Assembly (NCBI RefSeq): GCF_932294415.1
Contig: NC_065541.1
Location: forward strand, 56,832,290 to 56,896,289
Source of the DNA: Quercus robur
Lineage: Eukaryota; Streptophyta; Magnoliopsida; Fagales; Fagaceae
Reading direction: 5' to 3'
DNA length: 64,000 nucleotides
Both the position numbers and the translations under genes were made by a program. The notes beneath the pieces are model-generated. The model was not told the origin of the DNA. It ran no database searches and worked only from the letters and a program-made list of their open reading frames with translations. Positions 1-10,741 of this stretch are shown here, one piece after another; position 1 is the first letter of the stretch; each line of letters begins with the position of its first letter.

Positions 1-1638
1 CTCTCAATTCCTGGAAGGCAGTAACTTCAACATACCACCTGATGATCAAATTCCCGACAGAATATGGGGTAGGAGAACTGCGGGGATCAACAGCAGGCGA
101 TGTGTATCGGGAAGCAGCGAGCATTAGCAGAGCCAGTCGAAGAGCTAGAAGAAGTAAGACTTGACGACACACGGCCTGAACGAACAACTAAAATTGGCAC
201 ACTAGCCACTTGGCCAGTACGCCAAATGATCACGACTTTCCTAAGAAATAACCAGGACGTCTTCGCCTGGAATCATGAAGACATGCCGGGAATCGACCCC
301 TCAGTCATGGTCCACAGGTTGAATGTGTCGCCCTCCTTCCCTCCAGTCCGGCAAAAGAAACGAGTCTTCGCCTAGGAGCGGGACAAGGCCATAGCCGAGG
401 AAGTTCAAAAGTTACTGAAGGCAAGTTTCATCCGGGAAGTATACTATCCCAACTGGTTGGCGAACGTCGTTATGGTTAAAAAGGCCAACAGAAATTGGAG
501 GATGTGCGTAGACTTCACAGACCTCAACAAGGCTTGCCCCAAAGACAGCTACCCGCTCCCACGGATAAATACCCTGGTGGATTCGACTACAAGACACCAG
601 CTCCTAAGCTTTATGGACGCTTTCTCTGGCTACAACCAGATTAGGATGGACGAATCAGATCAGGAGAAGACCTCCTTCGTCACAAGCCAAGGATTATTCT
701 GCTACAAGGTGATGCCTTTTGGACTCAAAAATGTTGGAGCAACATACCAAAGGCTAATGAACAAGATGTTTGCACATCAAATCGGCAGGAACGTTCAGGT
801 TTACGTTGACGACATGTTGGTCAAAAGCATGCACGAAGAGGATCACCTAGACGACCTCAGAGAAACATTCGATACACTTCGATCGTTCAACATGAAGCTG
901 AATCCGAACAAGTGTGCATTCGGAGTAACGGCGGGAAAGTTCTTGGGTTTCATGGTATCCCAAAGAGGAATAGAGGTCAACCCGGAGAAGGTGCAGGCCA
1001 TAATGGAGTTGGAACCACCAAGGACGGTTAAGGAGGTCCAAAGTCTAAATGGAAAGATCGCAGCTCTAAACAGGTTCGTCTCAAGGGCGACAGACAGGTG
1101 TTTACTATTCTTCCGCACTCTAAGAAAGTCATTTGAGTGGACGGATGAATGCCAAACAACCTTCAACGACTTAAAGACGTATCTCTCATCTCCACCGCTG
1201 CTCAGTCCTTCTGTGCAAGGCGAGGAACTCTACCTTTATTTGGCAGTCTCGCATGCCGCAGTAAGCGCAGCTTAGGTAAGGGAGGAGGACGGGATATAGA
1301 AACCCATCTATTTTACCAGCTGTGCACTCCGTGGAGCAGAAGAGAGGTACCCTCAGATGGAGAAGTTGGCTTTCACGTTAGTAATAGCTGCGCGGAGACT
1401 TAAGCCATACTTCCAAGCGCATACAATCATTGTCTTAACGAACAAGCCACTGAGAAAGGCCATGAATAGCCCAGAAGCAGCAAGAAGAATGGCCTTGTGG
1501 GCAATAGAGCTAAGCAAATTCGACATCCAGTACCGCCCGCGGACGGCCATAAAAGGGCAGGCAGTAGCTGACTTCATCGCCGAGTTCACACTTGGGGAGG
1601 ACCAGTTGGTAGAAGAGAAGGAACAGTGGAATATCTAG
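1..1638 (+). pseudogene. Ty3/gypsy pol relic (reverse transcriptase and start of RNase H)
   Basis: This is a broken polyprotein segment of a Ty3/gypsy retrotransposon, most like the plant Tat/Ogre group. From 100 to 1638 one frame is kept, interrupted by in-frame stops at 373, 1273, 1297 and 1636. Upstream of 100 the reading moves to another frame (a frameshift near 85-100), where the residues KAVTSTYHL and KFPTEYGVGE can be read. Between 457 and 1275 the reverse transcriptase core is clear: CVDFTDLNKACPKDSYPLP, FMDAFSGYNQI, MPFGLKNVGATYQ and the catalytic YVDDMLVKS. After 1300 the connection/RNase H start follows (LAFTLVIAARRLKPYF, DFIAEF). Integrase and the rest of RNase H are missing, and LTR-like sequence starts right after 1640. 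It cannot encode a working enzyme. Confidence 0.93.
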
Positions 1639-1639
1639 T

Positions 1640-2332
1640 CCAAGGAAGAGAAGCCGACTTTCTTCTACTATAAAAGCTTCAATACCCTCGCGAATCAAGG
1701 TACGCATAATTTACCCTCTCTAGCACTCTAGAGTTGAGAACAATTCTAACTTGACCGTCGGAGGGTATTTGGTCGACACCACCGGTGCCCACGGCGAGAT
1801 CACTTCTTTCTTCTTGCAGGTTGTTAGCTTGAGCGAGCGTGGATTGTGTTGCTCACTGGTGATATTACGGCATCATCAATATGTGAGTTTAGATGGACAT
1901 GTTTGTGTTCTTGTTTCTTGATGCTTTTCAACAATTCTCTGATGTTGTCATGTCTATGTTTCTACCCTTGGGTATCTTGTTTATTTGCTGCCTTGGATGA
2001 GATAATATGATATGTATGACAGATGCATGCTAGGCATGATGTGAGTTGCCATAATAGATGTAAGTTAGAGTTTTGGGGATGATTGATGCCATGTTGTATA
2101 CTTAGATGTATGCTAGTGTGTGTGTGTGAATTTAGAATGCAATGTTGAACATGCCTTTAATGAGATTAAGATGTAAGATACAATGAGTGGAAGCTGACCC
2201 ACGGGTCATGCCGTCTTAGGTGCCTAACACCTTTCCAAACCGTACCTAAATTTCGAACCCATACTCTAGTAGTAAGATCAGTCCTTCCACATAAGGGCGA
2301 TATATACATGGTTCCTAAGCCATAAAACTAGG
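1640..2332 (+). repeat. Truncated gypsy LTR
   Basis: Noncoding sequence with LTR features: a TATA-like CTATAAAAGC near 1668, a GTCGGAGGGT motif typical of plant gypsy LTR transcripts, a TG-rich stretch, and a terminal part that recurs at 15.8-16.05 kb (shared words include GATGCCATGTTG, TGCTAGTGTGTGTGTGTG, GGTGCCTAACAC, TAAGATC, GGTTCCTAAGCC). Its upstream end is probably truncated because pol sequence abuts it. The LTR ends just before a primer-binding-site-like TGGCGACTCC at 2333. Confidence 0.65.
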
Positions 2333-2475
2333 TGGCGACTCCATTTCTTTTCTCCGCCCTGGTCCACTCAGCCAAGGCATACTCCCCCTCCAAAAAGGTG
2401 CTACGCCCATAGTGGCGGCTTTGCTGGGGATAGAGAGTTTGATTCCAATGGCATTACAACAAAGTTGGTTTCTAT
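2333..2475 (+). repeat. Primer-binding site and leader of the gypsy element
   Basis: TGGCGACTCC at 2333-2342 begins with TGG, as expected for a site pairing with a tRNA 3' CCA end; it fits the tRNA-Arg-type primer used by Tat/Ogre elements. It is followed by leader sequence containing GTGGCGGCTTTGCTGGGG, often seen after this site in such elements. A primer site downstream of an LTR marks that LTR as a 5' LTR, although pol sequence lies upstream of it. Confidence 0.5.
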
Positions 2476-2477
2476 CG

Positions 2478-2760
2478 AGGGTCAGAACCCTTAAAAAAGT
2501 ATTAAAAGCCCTCAAAAAAGATTATTTTGAGGGTCTAGAAGGCCCTTGATAATATTTGAAACAAATTCCCTCAAAAAAATTTGGATGGCCTATGTGACCC
2601 TTGAAACAGAAATTTCGACAGCCAACACAACCCTTGAAACAAATGTTTTATCTTTATGAAGCATTGGCAACCCTCAAAAATTCAAAAATAAGGAAAAGTA
2701 CAATAACCTTTTTTTTAGGGTCTCTAGACCCTCAAAATAAGGTTTTTCTCTTCTATTTTT
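2478..2760. repeat. Array of CCCTCAAAA / CCCTTGAAAC subterminal-like repeats
   Basis: The short words CCCTCAAAA and CCCTTGAAAC (and the inverse TTTTGAGGGT) recur in about 280 bp: near 2487, 2508, 2530, 2548, 2568, 2598, 2631, 2671 and 2728. Clusters of a short motif in both orientations resemble the subterminal repeats of CACTA-type or related DNA transposons. I see no terminal inverted repeat or transposase, so the class is only a guess. Confidence 0.4.
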
Positions 2761-3318
2761 AAAAAATAAAAAATAAAAACCCACAACAACCCAATTGTAA
2801 TGAACAAAACCTTAAGTAGTAGAAAGGAAATGCACAGGGCAAACTCATCTTATATAAAAATAAAAGTAAATAAATAAATAAAACAAATCTTAAAATAAAA
2901 TTTTTGGTCAGTATCCAGAAATTAGTTACTAACATCAGTAATTTTGCCATCTTTGTTTCTGATAACTTGGACAAGGTAATTTTCCTCTTAGCCATCTGCA
3001 GTAAGTCGAAAGCATCCTAGAATAATTTAATCTGGACGAACCCACCTGATAGAATCCACTGGTGCAATTATTCAAGATATATTTTAGTTTCAGTGCTTAA
3101 TAATGTTAAAAAAAAATTTAAAGAAAAATATCAAAATAAAAAGGAAGAAGAACGGCCATATTTTAACAAGAGGCTTTAAAATTAAGCATTAGATAATAAA
3201 CTTAGATTAAATGGAAAGTGGAAACTCTTCCCACCATAAAATGAGGAGGAGAGTGAGGTCTTGGTTTTGATAGAAAAATTAAGCATGTTATATTCATCAA
3301 TAACTGAAGTTACGCACC

Positions 3319-3351
<33 letters not shown>

Positions 3352-4459
3352 AACACAACTAACTAGAGGGATAATCATGGCAACCACATACTAATTCTGA
3401 GTTTTTGATAGATCTCTATGGGGGGGCCTTTTCACGTTAATGGGCCAAAGCCCGTCTGCTACACCAAGGCCTGTGAGTTAGTGGGTAAAGGAGTTGGGAC
3501 TAGCTTTGTGGGGTTACACTGCAAGCTAGCTTATGCGCAAGCCAGGTATGCCCAATACTTAAAACGACAGGAAAACGGTATGGCAAGATGGACGCGGCAA
3601 ATGTAGTCACAGCAGAATAACTGTCACCACGAACACAACGGAAGATACAACAATAGAACAACTTTTAAAATAAAGTATAATAAAATAAACTACTGCAGGA
3701 CAATTAATATTGCAAATAAAATAGAAGATAATATAGCAGAACAACTGATACAACAAATAGAGCAAGAATGTTACAGCAGAATAACTAATAATTTGAAAAA
3801 CACTGCAGCAAAATGAATAACAACAGGGATATCAAATAAGCTAAAATATGTTGTAGCGAGGGAATTACGATTCTAAGCAAGTGCAATAGTGTTAGCTTGC
3901 TCTCCCAATCCTAGACCGAGTCATTCAGCATGAACAAGTCCAATTAGGGAACCAAACGCCATCATGGGAAACCTCGTTACAGGTTTCTACCATTAAAATT
4001 ACTTATGCTGGAGAAAGGGTCTAAATGATTTTCGGTTCCGATTCACGAAGTTTCAAAGGGTAGGAATGTCAAAAGGGTGAGAAAAGATGGTCTACTAATG
4101 CATGCCCCTATTCCTAACATATTTTCTCTCTTCCCTTTTTCTTTTTACTACTTCGCTTTCTTTTCTTTGGTTCTCTAATGAGATTTCTCCCTTTTGTCCC
4201 TAAGGCTTCACCAACCTTTTTTGGTTTCTTGTGGGCTTCTCTCCAGGATTACCCACCAACCCGTTGGTTGCCTAGCCACTACTTCTACTCAGAGTGTGCT
4301 TGCTACACCACTCTTCATTCCACAACAAAACTCTTTGTTTTGTTTCTCCTTCCCCCCCCCCCCCTCTCTGCCTTACCCGAATGGATAAGAATTGGAGGCT
4401 CTCTCCCTACTTAGCCCTATGGCATGCATCAAGTGGCCCCGGCCCTTTGCTTGCCTCTT
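2761..4459. other. Gene-free AT-rich DNA
   Basis: No convincing gene. There is a 27-base poly-A run (3319-3345) and a short open frame at 3418-3606 with no recognisable domain. Around 3600-3860 there is low-complexity AC/AA-rich sequence. A run of 13 C lies at 4352-4364. Confidence 0.5.
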
Positions 4460-4499
4460 TTTGGGGGAAATGCCATCCCAACAAGGCATTTTCCCCAAA
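4460..4499. repeat. Inverted repeat hairpin
   Basis: Two 15-base arms (4460-4474 and 4485-4499) are reverse complements with one mismatch, separated by 10 bases: TTTGGGGGAAATGCC against GGCATTTTCCCCAAA. It lies in noncoding repetitive DNA and its role is unknown. Confidence 0.6.
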
Positions 4500-4880
4500 A
4501 GAAGCCTCACAAGAACCCAAAAATAGACCTCTTTCCCCCTACTACCAAACCATAGCCTCTGAATCCCTTAACCAAGGGCCCACCTCTCCTATATTGGCTG
4601 GGCTTAAGTAGGTGGTGCTCTAGCCCTTATGTGAGTTTCACTATCCTCTACGTTTGTCTTCTTTTACTCCCACACCATTTTTGCCATTCTTGCCTTATCT
4701 CATTCTGTTGCATGTTCATGCTTATCCCCCACAGTGGGAAAAGCGTGGGCTCTTGGGCTTGCAGTACCTCCTTTTATTCCCTTCGTGGGCCTGGACATTG
4801 TCTTGGTAGAAGCCCCTGCCGATCCAACTCGTTGGACTTCCAGTTCTGTTGCTCCTTTTCTTGCCATGCCTATGGGCTTG

Positions 4881-5163
4881 CCATGTTGGCCCATTGGACT
4901 TATTACCTTTTCCTTTGGGCTCCCATGGCCCATTTGCTTTACTTTTACCTCATATCAGGCCCATGAACCTTCTGTATGTCATTCCTACCATGCTGGCTCA
5001 TTGGAATTATTACCTCTTTTCTTGGGCTTCCATAGCCCATTTGCTTTACTTTTACTTCTTGTTGTGCCCATGGGCCTGTTGGCTGTCATTCTTGCCATGT
5101 TGGCCCATTGGGTTTATTACCTCTTTTCTCGGGCTTCCACAACCCATTTACTTTACTTTTACC
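4881..5163. repeat. 107-bp tandem repeat, about 2.7 copies
   Basis: Units start at 4881, 4988 and 5095 with CCATGTTGGCCCATTGG, CCATGCTGGCTCATTGG and CCATGTTGGCCCATTGG, exactly 107 bp apart. The third copy is recognisable to about 5163. Each unit repeats the block TTATTACCT...GGGCT(C/T)CCA...CCCATTTGCTTTACTTTTACCTC with substitutions. Because 107 is not a multiple of three, the long open frames across this stretch (4631-5256) are frame-shifting repeat reads and not a gene. Confidence 0.85.
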
Positions 5164-6553
5164 TCTTCCATTTCCCTTTTTCTCTCACCTTCCCTTATTG
5201 TTAGGCTTCTTCTACCATTAGGCTTTTTGTCAAAAATGGGCATCAACAATCTCTAGTATAAACTCGTACTAGCTCCAAACCCTCATTCATCACTTAGCTT
5301 TGTTTGGGAACACCCTCACCACTAAGGCAGAACCATTTTTTCATCCACTCACATGTGAACTTAGCTCTAAAGATTTAAGGGTTAATCCAATTCCACAAGC
5401 ACACAAGAATCAAAGGGAATTTGTAAGCTACATTTAGTTTGAAAAAGAAAAGCAAGAAAAATCAAGTTTGCATGCAGAGTTTGACTAAAAATGGAGGGGG
5501 AAAAAAAACAATCAGCAATCTACAGGACAAAATATATTGATAGAGCAATTCAGGTAATGGACATCTTATTCTCGACATTTTCTAATCAATTTACCAAGAA
5601 TTAGTCCACTTGTTTTGACACCTTTGACAAATGCCAACCATCAAAGTCTACACACTACAAAATTTAAAAAATAAAAATCAAACATGTATATGCAAGGAAT
5701 TCTGACAAGGCATAAACTACTAGTACATTCTTGTCACTGTATAAACTGAACAAAAAAAATACAGAAGTAATAACTGAATCAGAAAGAGAGGGGGGAAGGG
5801 GGGGGGGGGGGGGGGGAGAAGCAATTGCATTCAAAACCTAAGGAAACAATCTATGAACAGGAGTTTCAACTAAGAAGAAGGTACAAACCTTTTGGACTAC
5901 AGTCAGAATCACCGTTCAATGACTTAAATGATAGTGACATACAGAGGAGTAATGTAATGAATCCATATAAAACAAAATGTGATTTATAAAAGCTACTCAC
6001 ATCAAGGCATTAGACCTTGGTAAGATTTCCATCAGGCTCGGTAGCTTTGAGGCTAGCTAATCCAAATAGAATCTTTATCCTATGTGCATCTTCTTTTGTT
6101 CTACTGCAAATACAAATAGAAAGCCATTGTGATTAAGTGAACAATCTATGAATTTTAATCATGCTTCATTCTTCTTCTCATTCAATAGAGAAATGTATAT
6201 AAGCCCCTCTAATCAATATAGGACTAAACCAAAGAAACCATATGCTATATGATCAACCTTTTTACCTAGCCCCTGTAACGGTCTATGAGATCTATCCTTT
6301 TGCTTGTATGCTATATGCTCTGCATTTGTTCCTGAAGTTACAAGCAGGGAACGAGAAACTAGCAAAAAATATCAGCTCTTTAAAGAGGAATGTCATTATA
6401 AGATCATCTTATTATTGATTTTGCATGAAGTACATCTAACCAATCACCTAAGTCACGTGCAAAATATAATCACCATCTAACTGATCCCAGAGTAGTAGGA
6501 AAGAAGGTTTGAAATGAAATTCATCATCTCCTAGATACCAAAGGTAATTCTAA
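5164..6553. other. Gene-free AT-rich DNA with a poly-G run
   Basis: No gene seen. A run of 19 G lies at 5798-5816. The rest is AT-rich sequence without an open frame worth noting or a clear repeat structure. Confidence 0.5.
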
Positions 6554-6755
6554 GGGACGGTTTGGAATCCGCTTATTTTGTTAAAACTGAAAACTTTTTA
6601 CTGAAAGTACTGTAAATAAAGGTAAAAAGTTAACTGAAATAGTACAGTTGGACCCATGAATAGTACCAAAAAGTTCAGTGGAACCCATGAATAGTAGCTA
6701 AAATAAGCTAAATAGTAAAATAAGTTGGCAAAATTAATCATGCCAAACAGACACT
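6554..6755. mobile_element. MITE, family 1 copy A
   Basis: A 0.2-kb noncoding element with imperfect inverted ends: GGTTTGGAATCCGCTTATTTT at the left and AAAATAAGTTGGCA...CCAAACAG at the right. A second copy lies at 25350-25553 and shares ACTGAAAA(C/T)TTTTTACTGAAA, CCCATGAATAGTA and GCTAAATAGTAAAATAAGTTG. Length and end structure fit a non-autonomous hAT-like MITE. I could not settle a clean target-site duplication. Confidence 0.7.
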
Positions 6756-6910
6756 AAATCATACTTATCGAGTAATTCAGATCAAGCAATTGGGACCCAA
6801 TGGACTTGCTAAATAAAGCATGCATAATGAATGTTCTTGAGGCCTTACAAGTTCTCTAGCTTCGTTAGAGCACCAAAGCTACTTAGGACTGGGCCTTCAA
6901 GCGATGTACC

Positions 6911-7754
6911 TAAAAATAAATGTTGTGCTTCAGCTTTTAAATATTTTAATTAAAACGGTAAATCAATCAATCAAATAACTAAAAATAAAAAGTTAGGAGA
7001 GTTATCAATAATGTGGCACCGACTTAATGATTGTAATACTTAAGTTAATGAAGTAATGGGTCTATAATGAGAAGGGTAAGTAACTACATTCATATTATCA
7101 AGATTTCCATACGTAACCACCGCGCACCCTTGGTGCGATGGTCACTTCACAAGTATAAATGCTTGTATGGTGAGGGGGGTGAGAGGGGGGGGGGGGAAGG
7201 GTCGGGGTTCAAGTCTCCAGGAGGGAGTTTCACTCATATATACACTTAAATTAGATTAGAGTAGAAATTATATCTTGTAAAAAAAAGAAAAAAAGATTTC
7301 CACACGTAGTTATAGATTTGTATGATGGGAAAAATGAATTTTCATACACTATGCTTGGGCCTTTTGTGCTCAATCATAAGCTAAAGTCGATCTCCTTAAG
7401 TCATTTCTTAGTTAGGCTCTTAGCTTGGTCGATCCATCTTATTCGGTGACGTGACATCTATGTGCCATCTCTATTTATGGTATATTATTATTCTACAAAT
7501 CTATCATAAATTTTCTCCTTTCTCTTATTGAAAACCCAAAGTGGAAGAGAAAATATTGCTAAAAGGCTTTACCTTACCATTAACAACTCAACCCTTCCAT
7601 CATTTCCTTATCTTATGAAATTATTGTCTTGATTAAACTAATGAATTGTATTTATTTAAGTCCATTTAGGTCAATTGATAGAAAATGTATGTTTTGAAAA
7701 CATGACTTTTAAAGTGAAATTTAGCATTTGGTAAAACTAGGGATGACAAAATGC
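6911..7754. repeat. Dispersed repeat, copy 1 (split by a SINE)
   Basis: This stretch is colinear with 24685-25332 in the same orientation, sharing for example AAAAATAAAAAGTTAGGAGA, ATGAAGTAATGGGTCTATAA, GCTTGGGCCTTTTGTGCTC, TCTATTTATGGTATATTATT and AGGCTTTACCTTAC. Copy 1 differs mainly by a SINE insertion at 7116-7292. No protein is encoded. Both copies lie in repeat-rich DNA close to a family-1 MITE. The class is unknown; a non-autonomous DNA element is possible. Confidence 0.8.
7116..7292 (+). mobile_element. tRNA-derived SINE with target-site duplication
   Basis: A 177-bp insertion with an RNA polymerase III A box (TTGGTGCGATGGTC, near 7130) and B box (GGTTCAAGTCTCC, near 7206), ending in an A-rich tail. 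It is flanked by AAGATTTCCATACGTA (7100-7115) and AAGATTTCCACACGTA (7293-7308), a 16-bp duplication with one mismatch. The paralogous repeat at about 24.87 kb has a single uninterrupted AAGATTTCCACAAGTAG, so it shows the pre-insertion state. A run of 12 G (7185-7196) lies inside the element. Confidence 0.88.
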
Positions 7755-7936
7755 AATGACTTTTAAAATGATTTTGTTGTTAATGGTTCTCCTCCAACGG
7801 AGATTAATTTGTTGTTGTTTTATGATTTGTCTGGTATGTACTTTGAGTGGCTTATGACCTACTTTGTTCCTTAGTTTTTTTCTCACTTAATAAACATCTG
7901 AATATCCACACACACACACAAAAAAAAAAAAAAAAA

Positions 7937-8375
7937 TGTTGTGGGTGTTTTCAATTTATTTATAGCAATATCATTAAAAACATTTTCTATATCTTGAATG
8001 TTTTGAGTGTTTTCAATTTATTTATAACTATGCCATTAAAAACATTTTCTATATCTTGAATGTTGTGAGTGTTTTCAATTTATTTATAACTACTATGCCA
8101 TTAAAAATATTTTTTATATCTTGAATGTTTTTAGTATATTCATTTTATTTATAACTATGCCATTAAAAACATTTTCTATATCTTGAATGTTTAAAGTGTA
8201 TTCAATTTATTTATAACTATGCCATTAAAAACATTTTCTATATCTTGAATGTTTTGAGTGTATTCAATTTATTTATAACTATCTCATTCAAAACATTTTC
8301 TATATCTTGAATGTTTTGAGTGTCTTTAACTTATTTATAACTACGTAATTAAAAACATTTTCTATATCTTGAAAA
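7937..8375. repeat. 62-bp tandem repeat, seven copies
   Basis: The word TCAATTTATTTATA recurs at 7951, 8013, 8075, 8140 (variant), 8202, 8264 and about 8326, giving a 62-bp period (one 65-bp unit). Each unit also carries CATTAAAAACATTTTCTATA and CTTGAATGTTTTGAGTGT. The array ends about 340 bp before the cysteine-rich peptide gene. Its units are continuous without separate spacers and are AT-rich, so it is a minisatellite. Confidence 0.92.
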
Positions 8376-8715
8376 CATTCTCTTAGCCATTTTCAAAATC
8401 CTATTCTAAACAAAGAAAATAGGATGCAATTTTTTTTAAATTGTGCCAAAACTAGCCAGAGCACATTCATGACCAATTCAAAAAAAAAATTTCTTTTACC
8501 ACACACTCCGGATGATCTTTATTTAGAGAGTTTTAATTAATCATCACGCATTGTTTCAACCTCCTCAACACATGATGAGCAACATTATATATATCTCTGT
8601 TGCTTAACTGCTGCAATGTACTTTATGCCCCTCATATATTATCCAAAGGGCACACATAACTTTCTTCATCCTTTCCAATAACATTTTCTTCTTGAAAAAG
8701 ATACCAATATAAGAC

Positions 8716-8982
8716 ATGGACACCAAGAAAGCCATTGCCATGTCCCTAGTCGTCTCCTCTATGCTGGTTGTGATGGCATTTACATACCACCCTGATCTAA
8801 AAAAAGAAAATTGCGTCAATGAATGCGTGCCTCCGTGCGAGCAACAGAATCCTAAGGCAAATCCTGTTGCATGTATCAATGCCTGCACAGAGTCTTGCAA
8901 AAAAATTAATCATGACCGCAGCCAAGATCCTAGTTCACTCGTTGAAAAAATAAATGCTTTAGCTAAAGGTAAATTACATTAA
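8716..8982 (+). CDS. Small secreted cysteine-rich peptide (88 aa, unknown family)
   Basis: A single-exon frame from ATG 8716 to TAA 8980-8982. Residues 1-23 form a short basic start (MDTKK) followed by a hydrophobic stretch (LVVSSMLVVMAF), a likely secretory signal. The mature part has six cysteines at 33, 37, 41, 53, 57 and 61, spaced C-x3-C-x3-C-x11-C-x3-C-x3-C. This symmetric pair of CxxxCxxxC arms recalls helical-hairpin cysteine peptides of plants (alpha-hairpinins have C-x3-C arms) but has one extra cysteine per arm. The tail (62-88) is charged and ends in KGKLH. A TATA-like TTATATATAT lies near 8585, about 130 bp upstream of the ATG. I do not recognise a named family; apoplastic defence or signalling is only an inference. 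Only a few inactivating changes would be expected by chance in so short a frame, so expression data would matter. Confidence 0.62.
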   Translation: MDTKKAIAMSLVVSSMLVVMAFTYHPDLKKENCVNECVPPCEQQNPKANPVACINACTESCKKINHDRSQDPSSLVEKINALAKGKLH

Positions 8983-9530
8983 ATGTTTTCACTTCCTAGG
9001 CTCCTAGCTACTTCATTAACTTGTCTGCTTTGCTTTAATAAATGAATATGTACCACTTTCCAAACTATATTTTTTTAAGGTTCTCTTGTGGTCATCAAGA
9101 GTGTTCCTGGGGTATGTATTGTAATGAATAGGATTCGATATTATATATGAAAATGGGTTTTGTTTATTTTTCGTTCTAGTGATCTCATTATTAGGTGTGT
9201 TTGTGCTAATAAGATAACTAAATGGGTAACAGCAAGTAATGCATTAAGAGAATAGTAATACGATATTTGTTGGGTTGTTATATCTTGGGAGAGACAAAAT
9301 AGAAAAGGTCTACACCTGTAACAAAACTTAGCTAACCGAGAATTTGAATCTTTTTAAAGAGAGCGAGTGTCATGCCACAATCTAAAGTGTTGTGTAATTT
9401 CTTGCAAATAAATATTATCCAGAATTTTTTTTTTTTTTTTTTTTCAGTTTGTCTTGTTTTTTTCCATTTTTCTTGTGTTTGCACCAACAAGTTGTAACAT
9501 GTAATTGGAAACAACTGGTTAATAAATAAA

Positions 9531-9785
9531 ATTTGGATAAGTTCTCCTTGCCCAATCTACTCTGCACCGTATACTAGTTTTGACATTCTGATAACAAAGA
9601 AAGATCAAGAGCCATGTAACTATCCTATCCAAAAGAAAAAAAGATTGGGTTGGAGGGAGTACATGGGAGGACATGGTTGGGTGATTGAAGTGGAGGATTT
9701 TGGAGCTAGTGGAGCTTATCTGGATACATTTAAGAAGTTTGGTTTTACAGAAGAAAATGTTACTAGGGTCACCAAGTCCTTGTAA
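9531..9785 (+). other. Unidentified open stretch, possible exon or gene fragment
   Basis: About 84 codons stay open on the plus strand and end at TAA 9783-9785, although no suitable ATG begins the frame (an internal ATG at about 9663 gives only 40 codons). The reading looks protein-like, not low-complexity: it includes KKRLGWREYMGGHGW, EVEDFGASGAYLDTFKKFGF and TEENVTRVTKSL at the end. I do not recognise the family. It could be the last exon of a lost or captured gene. The overlapping minus-strand frame (9519-9797) looks like its shadow. Confidence 0.3.
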
Positions 9786-10736
9786 TGTGATTAGCAACTG
9801 TTGTTGTTGGTTTTTTTTTTTTTTTTTTTAATTGATAGCATACATAATTTTTTTTTTTCTTCATCATCAAGTTGATACACCAATTAGTTTTGGTAGAGAT
9901 TGAATCAAATTTCGATATCTTATTCGACGACAAGAAACTTTATGAATTGAGCGAATTAGATTCCACAAATGGTACTAAAGAAATACTACATTGGGGAGAC
10001 TCTAATTGAATAGTTAATATAACATATAGAAATACCACTTAACTTAAAAGCTCAAGTGAATAAATTTAGGCCTAACTGTGTTATATATTAACTATTCACT
10101 CTTGCCATTATTATTAAGGTGATCTCATTAAATTTATTTTTTACAATTTGAACTAATATAATAAAGGGTACTGTATTTCATAATCATATTTTTATTGACT
10201 ATAGGAACAATAATAAATATAATATAGGAAAAATCATAAATATAAATTTGAACAATCATATTTTTCTTTATTATAAGAACAATCATAAATATAAATTTTG
10301 TCGAACCAAAATGAAAACGATACAATTTTTCTCAAAAATTCAAAATGCAAGTTAACGAATATATTCATTTTTTTAATAAAATTTATTTATAACATTTTGT
10401 GAATCATTAAAAAGAATATAAAATTTGGAAATTATTCTTTTAGTTTTAAACAAACTTTCTCAAACCCTATTTTTTCTGCCCTACAATCCAAAACACTGAA
10501 AAATGTAACTAAAGAATTAATAAAACTTAACAATGATTGATTGGAGCAATTTGGAGAACAATTTGTTGTTGATTATCTATTAAGATTATTTTCTTTGCAA
10601 AAATTGCAAGTTCGTCCACCCAAAACATACTATCAAATAAACAATTATTAGAAAAATCTAAGAATTAAATTTCTATATATGCGTAGTTATAAAATAATAA
10701 TAATAATTAAAATACAATCGCAAAAGCTAAAACATG
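9786..10736. other. Gene-free AT-rich DNA
   Basis: No gene. Around 10180-10300 there is a degenerate repeat of ATCATAAATATAAATTT and GAACAATCATATTTTT words. The target-site copy TCACC of the next solo LTR begins at 10737. Confidence 0.5.
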
Positions 10737-10741
10737 TCACC

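Noticed and set aside
843..1166. Minus-strand open frames over the gypsy pol
   Set aside because: They are shadows of the plus-strand reverse transcriptase.
4631..5256. Overlapping open frames of 111-156 codons as genes
   Set aside because: They run over a 107-bp tandem repeat and lack any domain; the frames are artefacts of repetitive sequence.
7937..8375. Repeat array that could be taken for a CRISPR
   Set aside because: Units are contiguous with no spacers, 62 bp long, AT-rich and in plant nuclear DNA.
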